From NCBI RefSeq assembly GCF_007990225.1, contig NZ_BJWF01000004.1, positions 1 through 64,000 on the forward strand: a stretch of 64,000 bases of DNA, read 5' to 3'. Below are positions 8,212 through 17,300 of the stretch, piece after piece. The first letter of the stretch is position 1. Every line of letters starts with the position of its first letter. Both the position numbers and the translations under genes were made by a program. The notes beneath the pieces are model-generated. The model searched no databases. It had not been told where the DNA came from and saw only the letters and a list, made by a program, of their open reading frames with translations. Origin of the DNA: Enterococcus villorum (GTDB lineage: Bacteria > Bacillota > Bacilli > Lactobacillales > Enterococcaceae).

Positions 8212-9636
8212 TTAAATGCTTAAGATTCCAGTCGCAAATAAAATCAATGCCGTTAATCCTACAATTGTCACAGCATAGAGTAAAATTTTATCTAAATAAA
8301 CATGTGGCACTGGTTTATTTTGTTCTTTCCTCGCCATTAAATAAAAGACAATACCTGGTAAGAATAAGACCAAAACTAGCATGACTTGATTAAATGCCAC
8401 AACCAACATCGCCCATACTTGGAAGGCACTCGCCAAAAATCCGACAAAAAATTGAATCCATTCTTTTCTTTGATAAGAAAGTTTCATTTGATACAAGCCT
8501 AAAAACAGCCAAGTAAAGAAAATTGCTGCTGTCCCAAGTGTATAAGCAAAATTATACGCACTATCTGTGAATAATAAAGAAAGTAAAAAGATATTCGTAC
8601 AAATTGTTGTTAAAACAATCGCAAATGTTGGCGCCCCATGTTTATTTACTTTTCCCCATCGTTTAGGTAACAAACCATCGTCTGCCATATTTCTCATGGT
8701 TTCAATCGGTAAGATCGTCCATGACAGCCAGACACCTACTAATGAGACAATCAAACCGCCATTGATTAGAACTGCCCCCCACTTACCAACCATCATTTCA
8801 AATACATATCCCATCGCTGGTTGTGTTTTGATTCCTTGTAATTCTGGCATCGTCATTGTTCCATTAGGCAACATAGAAACCAATACATAGATAATAATTA
8901 ACCCAAAAATACCAAGTATGGTTGCCTTTCCGACATCGGATTTCTTCTTGGCCCGTGAACCAACAACAGAAGCCCCTTCAATACCGACAAACACCCATAG
9001 CATAACCATAATACAGCTTAATACCTGACTAGAAAACGGCACTGGCTGACCATTTGTGTTCAATATAATGTCGCTAGAAAAATTATTTATAAATTGTTGA
9101 AGTGAAAAAGTACTAATCGCAACAACAATAAATAGAAACAAAGGTACCAGCTTACAAATCGTCACAATGGCATTGACATAACTTGCGTTTTCAACACCAC
9201 GATTGACTAGCCAAGCGTATCCCCATAAAAATAAAGTACTCATAATAATTGAGGCAACATTTTGTCCCCCATCAAAAACAGGAAAAAAGTACCCTAAAGC
9301 ACTCATTAATAGCGTAGCAAATGCCACATTTCCTAACCAACAAGTGAGCCAATACCCCCAACCGCTGATAAATCCAGCAAACCGACCAAAGCCAGCTTCT
9401 GCATAGCTAAAAATCCCGCCTTTCAATTCTGGACGTTTTTTATTGATATTATTGATTGATAACGAGAGCATCAACATGGCCGTTCCGACAAGTATCCAAC
9501 TAAAAATAGCTGGGCCGCCAGCCGATCCGGAGATGTCCGTCATAATACCAAATACGCCACCTCCAATCGCTGACCCAATAACCATGGCCGCTAGTGGAAT
9601 CAACCCTATTCCTTTGCTCTGTTGCTCTGTATCCAT
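8212..9636 (-). CDS. amino acid antiporter of the basic amino acid/polyamine (APA) family
   Basis: A 474-residue APC-superfamily transporter with about 12-13 membrane segments. The N-terminal helix-1 motif MVIGSAIGGGVFGI is typical of arginine/ornithine and related APA antiporters. WVFVGIEGASVVGSRAKKKSDVGKAT in the middle (given here in parts: WVFVGIEGAS, SRAKKKSDVG) is the conserved TM6 and loop 6. The exact substrate cannot be set; lysine, arginine/ornithine or an aromatic amino acid exchanged for its amine are all possible. No decarboxylase or deiminase gene is adjacent. It is monocistronic, with a terminator downstream, and is divergent from nrdI. Confidence 0.82.
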   Translation of the reverse strand: MDTEQQSKGIGLIPLAAMVIGSAIGGGVFGIMTDISGSAGGPAIFSWILVGTAMLMLSLSINNINKKRPELKGGIFSYAEAGFGRFAGFISGWGYWLTCWLGNVAFATLLMSALGYFFPVFDGGQNVASIIMSTLFLWGYAWLVNRGVENASYVNAIVTICKLVPLFLFIVVAISTFSLQQFINNFSSDIILNTNGQPVPFSSQVLSCIMVMLWVFVGIEGASVVGSRAKKKSDVGKATILGIFGLIIIYVLVSMLPNGTMTMPELQGIKTQPAMGYVFEMMVGKWGAVLINGGLIVSLVGVWLSWTILPIETMRNMADDGLLPKRWGKVNKHGAPTFAIVLTTICTNIFLLSLLFTDSAYNFAYTLGTAAIFFTWLFLGLYQMKLSYQRKEWIQFFVGFLASAFQVWAMLVVAFNQVMLVLVLFLPGIVFYLMARKEQNKPVPHVYLDKILLYAVTIVGLTALILFATGILSI

Positions 9637-9812
9637 TTAAGCATCCTCCAAAATAAACCGCTTTTACCAAAAGTATAACAAAACTTTTCTTGTTTTACTT
9701 TATTCATAAAAATTCTAATAGAAATATAATTGTACCTATTTTTTTCTAATTATACAAAAAATTTGCATATTCATTTAAATGGACTCTTTACCCAAAACGA
9801 TCAAAAAAATGC

Positions 9813-9818
9813 TATACT
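9813..9818 (+). promoter_or_regulatory. candidate -10 box of nrdI
   Basis: TATACT lies 31 bp before the ATG of nrdI. A weak TTTACC (9787-9792) is 20 bp upstream, so the -35 is poor and may need an activator. Confidence 0.35.
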
Positions 9819-9844
9819 AGTGTCTAAGGATTGGAGGAAAGGTG

Positions 9845-10294
9845 ATGAACATTTTATATATATCAATTTCTGGAAATACCCGAGCTTTTGCCAAAAAAAT
9901 TTCTGAATATGCAGAACAGCAACACAAAGAAAATTTACATTTACCAGAAGTGACATTAAAAGAAATTCACGAAAATAGTGACTTTGAAAAAGAAAGTGAA
10001 CCTTTCTTCACTTTTGTACCCACTTATTTAGACGGAGGAAACGGACTAGATAACGGCGATACTGAAATTTTAACGGAAACCATGCGTGAGTATCTTGAAT
10101 ATGAAGACAATCATACTCTTTGTCTTGGCGTTGTAGGCAGTGGCAATAAAAATTTCAACCATCAATACTGCTTAACTGCAAAACAATATGCAAAACAATT
10201 TGGTTTTCCTTTTCTTGCTGACTATGAATTAAGAGGTACACCTGCAGATGTTGAGCGAGTGTATCAAAAATTAGTCGAAACAGCTAACCAATAA
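9845..10294 (+). CDS. nrdI: NrdI-like flavodoxin
   Basis: This 149-residue flavoprotein resembles NrdI, the flavodoxin that supplies oxidant to assemble the dimanganese-tyrosyl cofactor of class Ib ribonucleotide reductase. The flavin phosphate loop ISISGNTRAFAKK (residues 6-18), TYLDGGNGLDNGDTE (near 59-73) and GVVGSGNKNFNHQYC (near 95-109) fit the family. GGAGG sits 7 bp before ATG 9845; a GTG at 9842 is in frame but less well spaced. No nrdE, nrdF or nrdH gene is adjacent, so it is an orphan copy. It has its own terminator. Confidence 0.85.
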   Translation: MNILYISISGNTRAFAKKISEYAEQQHKENLHLPEVTLKEIHENSDFEKESEPFFTFVPTYLDGGNGLDNGDTEILTETMREYLEYEDNHTLCLGVVGSGNKNFNHQYCLTAKQYAKQFGFPFLADYELRGTPADVERVYQKLVETANQ

Positions 10295-10324
10295 TTTCTA
10301 AAAAATTCGATCAAAACATAGATC

Positions 10325-10370
10325 AGAGAGGAAACTTACCAACTAAGTTTCCTCTCTATTTTTTCTTTTT
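10325..10370 (+). terminator. terminator of nrdI
   Basis: A perfect 13-bp stem AGAGAGGAAACTT (10325-10337) with AAGTTTCCTCTCT (10345-10357) and a seven-base loop is followed by ATTTTTTCTTTTT. Confidence 0.95.
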
Positions 10371-10379
10371 AGTTTTTAG

Positions 10380-10619
10380 AATCTTTCCATGAATTTCTTT
10401 AAAAATAGGTGACCTCAATGACGCTCAAAGAATTTGGTGACCTAGCCTCAAGGACTTATGTCTGAAAGCAATCGTCAAAGACTTCATTCGTTTTGTCAAG
10501 TCTATTAGCCGTTACTAGAAACATTGAAAAGCGAGCTATTGACGCATTTGAAGCCCATGCTCAAGAATAACGAGTTTCCTGACATCCATGAAAGACTTTA
10601 AAAAAACTAGCTTCCTATT
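10380..10619. other. intergenic stretch that may hold gene debris
   Basis: A plus-strand frame beginning ATG at 10419 has one internal TGA and then encodes SSLLAVTRNIEKRAI before stopping near 10570. It looks like decayed coding sequence, perhaps from a transposase, but I cannot assign it. The motif GGTGACCT occurs at 10410 and 10430 and again at 11878, on the other side of the next two genes. Confidence 0.3.
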
Positions 10620-11267
10620 TTAAAATCTCACATCTTTAGTTACAAATACATTTTTAACAAAATTACTAGTTACTGTTGAATTCATATTAACAGAACCCAC
10701 TCCATTTAAACCTACACTTCCACCACCTGAAACACTTGTTGTAGCATGATTATATAAAGCTCCATTCAATGTATAATGAATACGGTTTGGATCAGGAAGC
10801 CCATACTGTAATGTTCCTGAAAATCCATATTTTGGATGATTAAATCCGGCATATACTATTTCTTTAATTGCTCTAAATCCACCACTTGCGGTTATTTTAC
10901 AATAGAAGTAAGCTGTTCCTCCTTCAATACTGTGATTTATTTGGTGATCTTGCCAAGCAGCCCTTACTAAGACAAAACGCTCGTTATTTACTTGAAGTTT
11001 TAATCGTTCATTTCCATTAGAAATAGTTTGTTCAGCTTGTTCCTTTGAAATACCTAATTCATTGGAGATTGATTGAATCATTTCATCTCTTGACATTTCT
11101 ATAGAAACAGTTATATTATCAGATTCCAAGCTAATTTCATTCGATAATTTTTCCGTTTTTTTCATCCCATTAGCATTGACATCGTTTGTTATCAAAACAC
11201 TTAAAGATAGACAGCCCAAAAGAGACATACTCACTAAAATTGAAGAAACAATATTTTTTACTTTCAT
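10620..11267 (-). CDS. unrecognised secreted protein
   Basis: The 215-residue product has a signal peptide (KVKNIVSSILVSMSLLG core, cleavage likely after DVNA near residue 32) and no membrane anchor or wall-sorting motif, so it should be released. The mature part has a Glu/Ser-rich helical linker with an IQSISNELGISKEQAE segment, then a Gly/aromatic-rich beta domain of about 120 residues that ends in NVFVTKDVRF. I do not recognise the family. Start ATG 11267 has GGAGG; the longer frame to 11312 does not. It is divergent from the lipoprotein gene at 11437. An immunity or effector pair is possible but untested. Confidence 0.65.
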   Translation of the reverse strand: MKVKNIVSSILVSMSLLGCLSLSVLITNDVNANGMKKTEKLSNEISLESDNITVSIEMSRDEMIQSISNELGISKEQAEQTISNGNERLKLQVNNERFVLVRAAWQDHQINHSIEGGTAYFYCKITASGGFRAIKEIVYAGFNHPKYGFSGTLQYGLPDPNRIHYTLNGALYNHATTSVSGGGSVGLNGVGSVNMNSTVTSNFVKNVFVTKDVRF

Positions 11268-11436
11268 TTTAAACCTCCATTTATTAAGTTTTCCGAGTAT
11301 ACTCAAGCACATTGTAAACGTTAACTTAACAAAAAGAAAATAAAAAAGTATAATAGAAAAAAGAATAGTTAAAATTATTTTTAAGCTATTTTTACAATAT
11401 TTTTAATATTAATTTTAAAACAAGGATCGAAAAAAT

Positions 11437-11874
11437 ATAAAAAAAAGAGAATTATTTATTGTGTTATTTTCAATGTTTTATTTATTATTATTAGGTGCTT
11501 GCAAGCAAAAGAGTAATCCTGTGGTTTCTTTAGAAAAAGTCGATAAAGTAGTTATTCTTGTTAAAGATGACGAAGGAAAAGAAAAAAATTGGAAAGCTAC
11601 AGATCCCAATTTTTTAAAAACATTAATAGGAAACCTTAATGTTCTGTTTGATAAATCTGATAAAAATGCTCAACGTTATGATATGAAACTGACATCAAAG
11701 CAAAAAAGATTCAACTATCAAATAAAATTTTATAAAAATAATGATATTGTACAAGATATTCAGATTTCCCAAGTAAATAAGGTAACTATAGACAAAGAAA
11801 AATTCACGATTGGAAAAGAGAAAGAAAATGAACTAGATAGTTTGAAAAACCATTTATTACTTGTTGCTAAATAA
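11437..11874 (+). CDS. putative lipoprotein with ATA or GTG start
   Basis: The frame encodes a lipoprotein signal ending in the lipobox LLGAC, then about 125 mainly polar residues with Lys-rich strands. No family is recognised. No ATG starts it. A GTG at 11461 would give a signal without basic residues and without a ribosome binding site. Reading in frame from 11437, codon ATA is followed by KKRELFIVLFSMFY, a complete lipoprotein signal, and AAGGA lies 10 bp before it. I infer that the ancestral ATG mutated to ATA. It may now be poorly expressed, or start at ATA or GTG. It is divergent from the secreted-protein gene. Confidence 0.55.
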   Translation: MKKRELFIVLFSMFYLLLLGACKQKSNPVVSLEKVDKVVILVKDDEGKEKNWKATDPNFLKTLIGNLNVLFDKSDKNAQRYDMKLTSKQKRFNYQIKFYKNNDIVQDIQISQVNKVTIDKEKFTIGKEKENELDSLKNHLLLVAK

Positions 11875-11909
11875 AAAGGTGACCTCTGGGACACTCATCT
11901 ATCAAAAAT

Positions 11910-11962
11910 AAAATAAGCCTGCTTTTTCTTTTTTTACATATCATCAAAATCAGGCTTATTTT
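11910..11962. terminator. hairpin after the lipoprotein gene
   Basis: A 12-bp stem AAAATAAGCCTG (11910-11921) with CAGGCTTATTTT (11951-11962) and a 29-base loop. The T stretch is modest on either strand, so efficiency is uncertain. Between 11963 and 12110 I see only a minus-strand fragment encoding EYVKAQLEKTGEIHEDKV, possibly gene debris. Confidence 0.5.
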
Positions 11963-12110
11963 CCTATTCCAGACACTTTGTCTTCATGTATTTCTCCTGT
12001 TTTCTCCAATTGAGCCTTTACATACTCGAATACTGTTTACCATCAATTTTTCATCTTGCATGAATCGAACTGTTTCTCTTACAATTATTTTTCCCTCTTA
12101 TTAATGGTAG

Positions 12111-12144
12111 AAAAGAGCCTGAGACAGCAGTTTGTCTCAGGCTC
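12111..12144 (-). terminator. terminator of the MurNAc operon
   Basis: GAGCCTGAGACA (12115-12126) pairs perfectly with TGTCTCAGGCTC (12133-12144), followed on the minus strand by TTTTC. It lies just after the PTS gene. Confidence 0.85.
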
Positions 12145-12180
12145 GAGTTTCCTCTATTCTTTATATGTTTTTACTTTCGT

Positions 12181-14169
12181 TCAATTTTTTGTCGCTTCAA
12201 CAACCATAACCTTCGCTTTGGCTTTTGTCTCACCAGTTTTTTCTAAAACGAAATTTTTCACTTTTTCCATATTGGTAATTAAAACCATCATCGAAGTTTC
12301 TTTACCTGCAGCTTTGATCGCTTTTAAATCGACTTGAGCAACAAGTGTATCAGGTGTCACCAACTGACCTTCTGATACCTTTACCTCAAATGGTGCACCA
12401 CCAAGATCAACTGTATTGATCCCCATATGCAGTAACACTTCTAAACCATTAGAGGTAGTGATGCCAATTGCATGTTTAGTAGGAAACACTGAACTGATCG
12501 TTCCACTTACTGGTGAATAGATCTGACCATTGATTGGTTCAACAAAGTAACCTTCTCCCATCATTTTTTGGGCAAATACGGGATCACTTGCCTTTTCAAG
12601 GGACTTAACTACCCCATCAGCTACAGCAGCTAATGAAATTTCACTTGTGCTGACTGCTCCTGTATTTTCCGTCATTGATGTCATTTCAGTTGCTGTTTCT
12701 TCAGCCAATTCTTCTTTAGCTAATTGTTCTTTAGGAATACCAAAGAAGAAAGTTGCTAGGAAACCACCTGCATAAGCAGTGAGTAACCCTAAGACATATC
12801 CTAACCATTTTCCATCTGAGATCAATGGGATCAAAGCAGCACCAGAAGGCCCGATCGCAATAGCACCTACATTTCCGATCATCCCAACAACAGCCCCACC
12901 AATACCACCACCGATACAAGCGGTAATAAACGGACGTCCTAATGGCAGTGTCACACCGTAGATCAATGGTTCACCGATTCCTAAGATTCCTACAGGTAAT
13001 GCACCTTTGATCATTTCGGTCAATTCTTTATCTTTTTTACAACGAACCCACAATGCTAATGCTGCTCCAACTTGTCCGGCACCAGCCATCGCCAAAATAG
13101 GTAGTAACAACGTTTTTCCTGTTTCATCAATCATTTGGACATGGATCGGCGTTAAAATTTGGTGTAACCCAAACATCACCATCGGCAAGAAGAGTGTGCC
13201 TAATACAAATCCTGAGAAAGCACCACCAACACCTAACACCCAGTTGATTCCCCCAACCATACCATCAGAAATAAATCCAGCAAACGGCATAATGAAGAAA
13301 ATTTCTATTAACCCAATTGCGATAAGTGATAACGTTGGTGTCACAATAATATCGATAGAATCTGGAATGATTTAATGCAGTTTTTTCTCTACAATTGATA
13401 ATAACCAAACAGCAAAGATGACACCTAAAATTCCACCTTGACCAGCAGCAAGTGCTTCTCCAGTAAATAAATTTTTAAGTGGCGCTTCAGGGTTCATCCC
13501 TGTCAACATAACCACCGCACCAATTACCCCACCTAATGTAGGTGTCGCACCAAAAACTTGAGCAGCATTAATACCCGTATAGATCACCAAGTAACTGAAC
13601 ATGCCATTTTTCAAAATGTTCATAATGTCAATATATTGTTGCCAACTTGCTCCATCTAATGTCCCAGCTGTCACCAAGTTTGCTAATACAGCAGCAATCC
13701 CTGCAACAATACCGGTACCAACAAATGCTGGTATCATCGGAACAAAAATATTTGAAATATCTTTCAAAATGGATTTCATTTTAGATGGTTTTTGTTTGGA
13801 TTTTTGAGCTGCTTTCATCGCCTGTGCACGCTCATTCACTAAGTCTTTCCCAGAAGAAGCAGAGTCCGTGCGCATAGTATTTCCAGAAGAAATTTTTTCT
13901 CCTAGTTTAACGCCAGCTTGAGCTACCATCGTTTGAGCCACTTTATTTACTTTTCCAGGTCCGATAATGACTTGAAGCTGTTCATCTTCAACCACACCTA
14001 ATACGCCAGGTATCGCTTTCAATTTTGAAACGTCGACAAGAGCATCATTGATAATCTTCATTCGTACACGTGTCATGCAATGGACAATGCTTTCAACATT
14101 GTCCATCCCACCTACACTAGCATAAATTTGCGTTGCAAGTTCTTCTAAAGTTAATTCATTTTTAGCCAT
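12181..14169 (-). pseudogene. murP: N-acetylmuramic acid PTS permease EIIBC(A), interrupted by one TAA codon
   Basis: Read through one stop, this frame encodes about 660 residues. They comprise an EIIB domain (active Cys in ESIVHCMTRVRMK near residue 31), a glucose-family EIIC domain with [14 protein letters not shown], and a C-terminal EIIA domain with [14 protein letters not shown]. Such permeases import MurNAc or the MurNAc-GlcNAc disaccharide while phosphorylating it. The TAA at 13372-13374 sits in EKKLH[14 protein letters not shown], in the same frame, so a single change such as AAA to TAA split the gene inside EIIC. The downstream part could restart only at internal Met codons without a good ribosome binding site. 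It is the last gene after mupG and murQ. Confidence refers to family and lesion. Confidence 0.88.
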
Positions 14170-14181
14170 ATGTCTTCCCCC

Positions 14182-15078
14182 TTATAAGGTTCCTTTTACA
14201 AATCCATTTGCTACTACTAATTTCTCTTTTGCCGTTTCCTTATCACTATCAGTTAAGATCATGACAATGGCCAATTTTACATTTTTATCAGCTTCATTAA
14301 AATATTTTTCAGCAGTTTGATAGTCAACATCTGTTGCTTGCATGATGATTCGTTTTGAGCGTTCAATAAGTTTTTCATTCGTTGGTTTCACGTCTACCAT
14401 CAAATTGTTGAAGACTTTACCAATTCCAATCATACTAATCGTTGAAATCATGTTTAAAATTAATTTTTGAGCAGTACCAGATTTTAAACGAGTTGAACCA
14501 GTTAAAAACTCAGGTCCAGCATCTACTTCAATAGGAAAATCAGCGTGTTTACTGATCTCTGCATCCTTATTACAAGAGATCGTAGCTGTCGTTGCCCCAA
14601 TTGTACGTGCATAATCAAGACCACCAATTACGTAAGGTGTCCGACCACTTGCCGCAATCCCTATGACCATATCTTTTTCAGTCAGCCCTAATTTTACTAA
14701 ATCTTCTGTACCTAATTCCAGAGAATCTTCTGCACCTTCTACGGCAACTGTCATTGCTTCTTCGCCACCAGCAATTAACCCAATAACCATGTCTTGTTCT
14801 ACACCAAATGTTGGAACACATTCAGCTGCATCTAACACACCTAGACGACCACTTGTTCCAGCACCCATATAAATCAAACGACCACCTTTTTGAAAGGAAT
14901 CGATCGTACTTTTAATAACAGGCTCAATACTTTCAAGCTCTTTTGAAACTGCTTCAGCTACTTTTTGATCTTCTTGATTCATTAAATGGATGGCTTGGGT
15001 AAGGCTCATTTCATCTAAGCCAAATGTTTGTTGATTTCTTCTTTCAGTTGTTAAATTTTCTAAGTTAATTTGTTCCAT
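14182..15078 (-). CDS. murQ: N-acetylmuramic acid 6-phosphate etherase
   Basis: This 298-residue SIS-domain enzyme cleaves the D-lactyl ether of MurNAc-6-phosphate to give GlcNAc-6-phosphate and lactate. Visible hallmarks are NLTTERRNQQTF at the N terminus, GAGTSGRLGVLDAAECVPTFG (shown in part) near residue 60-80, IAASGRTPYVIGGL near 125 and TGSTRLKSGTAQK near 185. The ATG at 15078 follows AAGGAAAAG; the gene overlaps the end of mupG by 14 bp, suggesting translational coupling. It is intact, unlike the permease gene 12 bp downstream, so the enzyme could still act on MurNAc-6-phosphate from other routes. Confidence 0.95.
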   Translation of the reverse strand: MEQINLENLTTERRNQQTFGLDEMSLTQAIHLMNQEDQKVAEAVSKELESIEPVIKSTIDSFQKGGRLIYMGAGTSGRLGVLDAAECVPTFGVEQDMVIGLIAGGEEAMTVAVEGAEDSLELGTEDLVKLGLTEKDMVIGIAASGRTPYVIGGLDYARTIGATTATISCNKDAEISKHADFPIEVDAGPEFLTGSTRLKSGTAQKLILNMISTISMIGIGKVFNNLMVDVKPTNEKLIERSKRIIMQATDVDYQTAEKYFNEADKNVKLAIVMILTDSDKETAKEKLVVANGFVKGTL

Positions 15079-16141
15079 TTTCTTTTCCTTCTTTTTCAAT
15101 TATTTTAAAATTTACACCTGCTCGAATTTGTTCAAGTAGGGGCAAATCCTTTTGACTCACTTGTGCGACACGATTTACTTTTTCATTTGACGGTAAGTCT
15201 TTTTTGGTGATTTGAATTTCTCCCATGTAGCGAAGATATCGCTCATTGTCTAAGGTCACCGTCCCTTTTTTCCGTTCTTTGGTATTCCGTGGAGGCACTT
15301 GAGGAATTTTTCTAAAACGTGCATTCGCACTACGTATGACATCTCTTGCTTCATCTTGTCGATTCGTATGCGTACCTAAAACGTATTCATAAAATTGGGG
15401 ATCAATTACTTTTGCATGTAATAAAATGGTCTGTTCTTTTCGGTACATAAAAAATTGTTGTTGTACTTTCTCTGAAAGCCCTCCATCACCAATATAAATA
15501 AGATCCGTTCCACAAGAAGACAAATCAAGTGCCGCCGCTAGTGGATGAACATTTCTGTGAATTTCTAATGTTGGTAAACCTTGATATAATGGTCCTCTTA
15601 AGTCTTCATCTCCAGCAACGAAGCCTTGAATCGTAAACCCCTGTTTTTTCAACCAAACATTTTTTTCTTTATACCAACTTCTATCAAGTCCGGTTTCAGG
15701 TCGTGGGTAATAGTTATGCCATGCTTCCAATTTAGAAAAATCTGCATTTTCTGCTTTAAGAGCCATAACATCTTGTTCAGTAATCGTGCTAGCATTTAAA
15801 CTGATTTTCATCTGATGTGACCATTTCGCCATTTGTTTGATTGGAATATGGTAATCCATGCGTAACCCTGTGACCCCAATTTTTTTTAGTGGTTCCAAAT
15901 CTTCAAGCGAAAAGCCCGCACGATTTAACGCATCTCCAGAAATATCAACCATTAATTCGAGTTGATTTTTTTTCGCACATTCCCCTAGCTCTCTTAATCG
16001 TTTTTTATAGGAAGAATGATCGTCTTCCGGAATATGCATTGAAGTGAACATACCGGTAAATCCATTTTTTGCCATCTTCTGAATATAAGTTTTCTTTGCC
16101 TCGGTTAATTCATCATTCATAAAGACTGAAAAACCAAACAT
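15065..16141 (-). CDS. mupG: MupG-type 6-phospho-N-acetylmuramidase (DUF871)
   Basis: A 358-residue cytosolic protein of the DUF871 family, recognised from MFGFSVFMNDELTEAKKTYI at the start, the VDISGDAL segment near residue 84 and the cyclophilin-like C-terminal domain (from about residue 250). Characterised MupG hydrolyses MurNAc-6-phosphate-GlcNAc into MurNAc-6-phosphate and GlcNAc. With murQ and murP it forms a cell-wall disaccharide recovery pathway. It is the first gene of the operon, with a good GGGGGA ribosome binding site. No MurR-type regulator gene is next to it. Confidence 0.88.
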   Translation of the reverse strand: MFGFSVFMNDELTEAKKTYIQKMAKNGFTGMFTSMHIPEDDHSSYKKRLRELGECAKKNQLELMVDISGDALNRAGFSLEDLEPLKKIGVTGLRMDYHIPIKQMAKWSHQMKISLNASTITEQDVMALKAENADFSKLEAWHNYYPRPETGLDRSWYKEKNVWLKKQGFTIQGFVAGDEDLRGPLYQGLPTLEIHRNVHPLAAALDLSSCGTDLIYIGDGGLSEKVQQQFFMYRKEQTILLHAKVIDPQFYEYVLGTHTNRQDEARDVIRSANARFRKIPQVPPRNTKERKKGTVTLDNERYLRYMGEIQITKKDLPSNEKVNRVAQVSQKDLPLLEQIRAGVNFKIIEKEGKENGTN

Positions 16142-16182
16142 CTTTCTCCCCCTTATGTATCCGTCTTCATTTCCATGTTCAG

Positions 16183-16211
16183 AGTATACCCTTTAAGAAA
16201 TGAAATTTCAA
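16183..16211 (-). promoter_or_regulatory. promoter of mupG-murQ-murP
   Basis: TTGAAA (16206-16211), a 17-bp spacer and TATACT (16183-16188) form a strong sigma-A promoter about 42 bp before the ATG. A cre-like sequence, AAGTAAACGAAATAA, lies upstream at 16262-16276 but misses two consensus positions, so CcpA control is only possible. Confidence 0.75.
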
Positions 16212-16527
16212 TAGTTTATTTAAAATATTTAAATTTTATTTCTTTAGATATTTTAGTTTCTAAGTAAACGAAATAACAGGACGCTTCCCATTTCCTCCCA
16301 AAAAACAGAAAAACATCCTTTTTACTATCTCCTTTCTGCATTTCAAAAAAAAGTATTTAGGACAAAAGTAAAAATCCCTTTTATCTTATGTTCAAAGGCT
16401 TTTTCATGCGACAATAAGCCCAAACAGAGGAAAAACATATGGAACTATTTTCAATTTTTCATTTTTAATTCTTGAATCAGAACATGATGTTCACCACCTC
16501 TTTTTTAAACGATAAAAAAAGAACTAT

Positions 16528-16591
16528 TTCGAAAAATAAGCCAGAATTCTCAAAAATTTGAAAAAACAATTTTCGTGAATTCTGGCTTATT
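16528..16591 (-). terminator. terminator of the phosphoglycerate mutase-like gene
   Basis: AATAAGCCAGAATTC (16535-16549) pairs perfectly with GAATTCTGGCTTATT (16577-16591). On the minus strand a T run follows. The 515 bp between this gene and mupG otherwise hold only the mupG promoter. Confidence 0.85.
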
Positions 16592-16656
16592 TATTGAGAC
16601 TTAACTGTTTTTGTCCTCATTTTTTCAATACTTTTTTACCGCAGTCAAAAAATAAT

Positions 16657-17214
16657 TTAGCGTTTTATTGAAAGCGAATCATTCAAAGAATCAAATACAA
16701 CTAATTCCGTATTATCTACGAAAAAGTCAAAGAAAGTGGCATTAGGCATCGGATGGAAGTAAGCATTCATAATACGGATCAATGCATTATGACAGACAAG
16801 TAAATAGATATTTTCTTTATCTGCAAGGCATTCTTCAATTAGTGGCACAACGCGCGCGTAGACATCTAGTACCGACTCACCATTTGGAAAACGAATGGCA
16901 AATTCTTGACGTGCTTCTTGAAAAACCGTTTCATGACTTGGCATACCGTCATACTCTCCAAAATCCATTTCAACTAAACGTTCGTCCATTTCCATTGGTA
17001 GTTGTAGTTTATCAGCAACTGCTTGAGCTGTAACCTTCGCACGTTGTAATGGCGAATGAATAATTTTTGTTACAGTTATTTCTAATTGCGCTACTTTCTC
17101 AGCTAATATTTCCGCTTGTTTTTGCCCTTTTTCTGTTAAAGGAACATCTGCCCTTCCACAGACAAAACCTGACGCATTCCAAGTTGTTTCCCCATGTCTA
17201 GTTACATATAACAT
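16657..17214 (-). CDS. histidine phosphatase (phosphoglycerate mutase-like)
   Basis: A 185-residue member of the histidine phosphatase superfamily. The RHGE motif carrying the catalytic His (LYVTRHGETTWN) starts at residue 2, the second conserved region EMDFGEYDG lies near residue 80, and the second catalytic His is in VCHNALIR near residue 148. It is shorter than glycolytic mutases and is more likely a broad phosphatase. The ATG at 17214 has AAGGAG nine bases upstream; the longer frame to 17259 lacks one. The Lsa-type gene lies upstream with an 86-bp gap. Confidence 0.85.
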   Translation of the reverse strand: MLYVTRHGETTWNASGFVCGRADVPLTEKGQKQAEILAEKVAQLEITVTKIIHSPLQRAKVTAQAVADKLQLPMEMDERLVEMDFGEYDGMPSHETVFQEARQEFAIRFPNGESVLDVYARVVPLIEECLADKENIYLLVCHNALIRIMNAYFHPMPNATFFDFFVDNTELVVFDSLNDSLSIKR

Positions 17215-17300
17215 TTCATAACGCTCCTTTATTTCATCTGGCTCGATTGTAACACACACAACAAAACAAGTCGTGCGTTCCTTATTAACAAACTGTTTTT

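Noticed and set aside
10380-10619. A named transposase remnant
   Set aside because: The encoded fragments are too short and too broken to match a specific IS family by eye.
12056-12337. Plus-strand frame over the end of murP
   Set aside because: Antisense to the EIIA domain and to a terminator; no start site.
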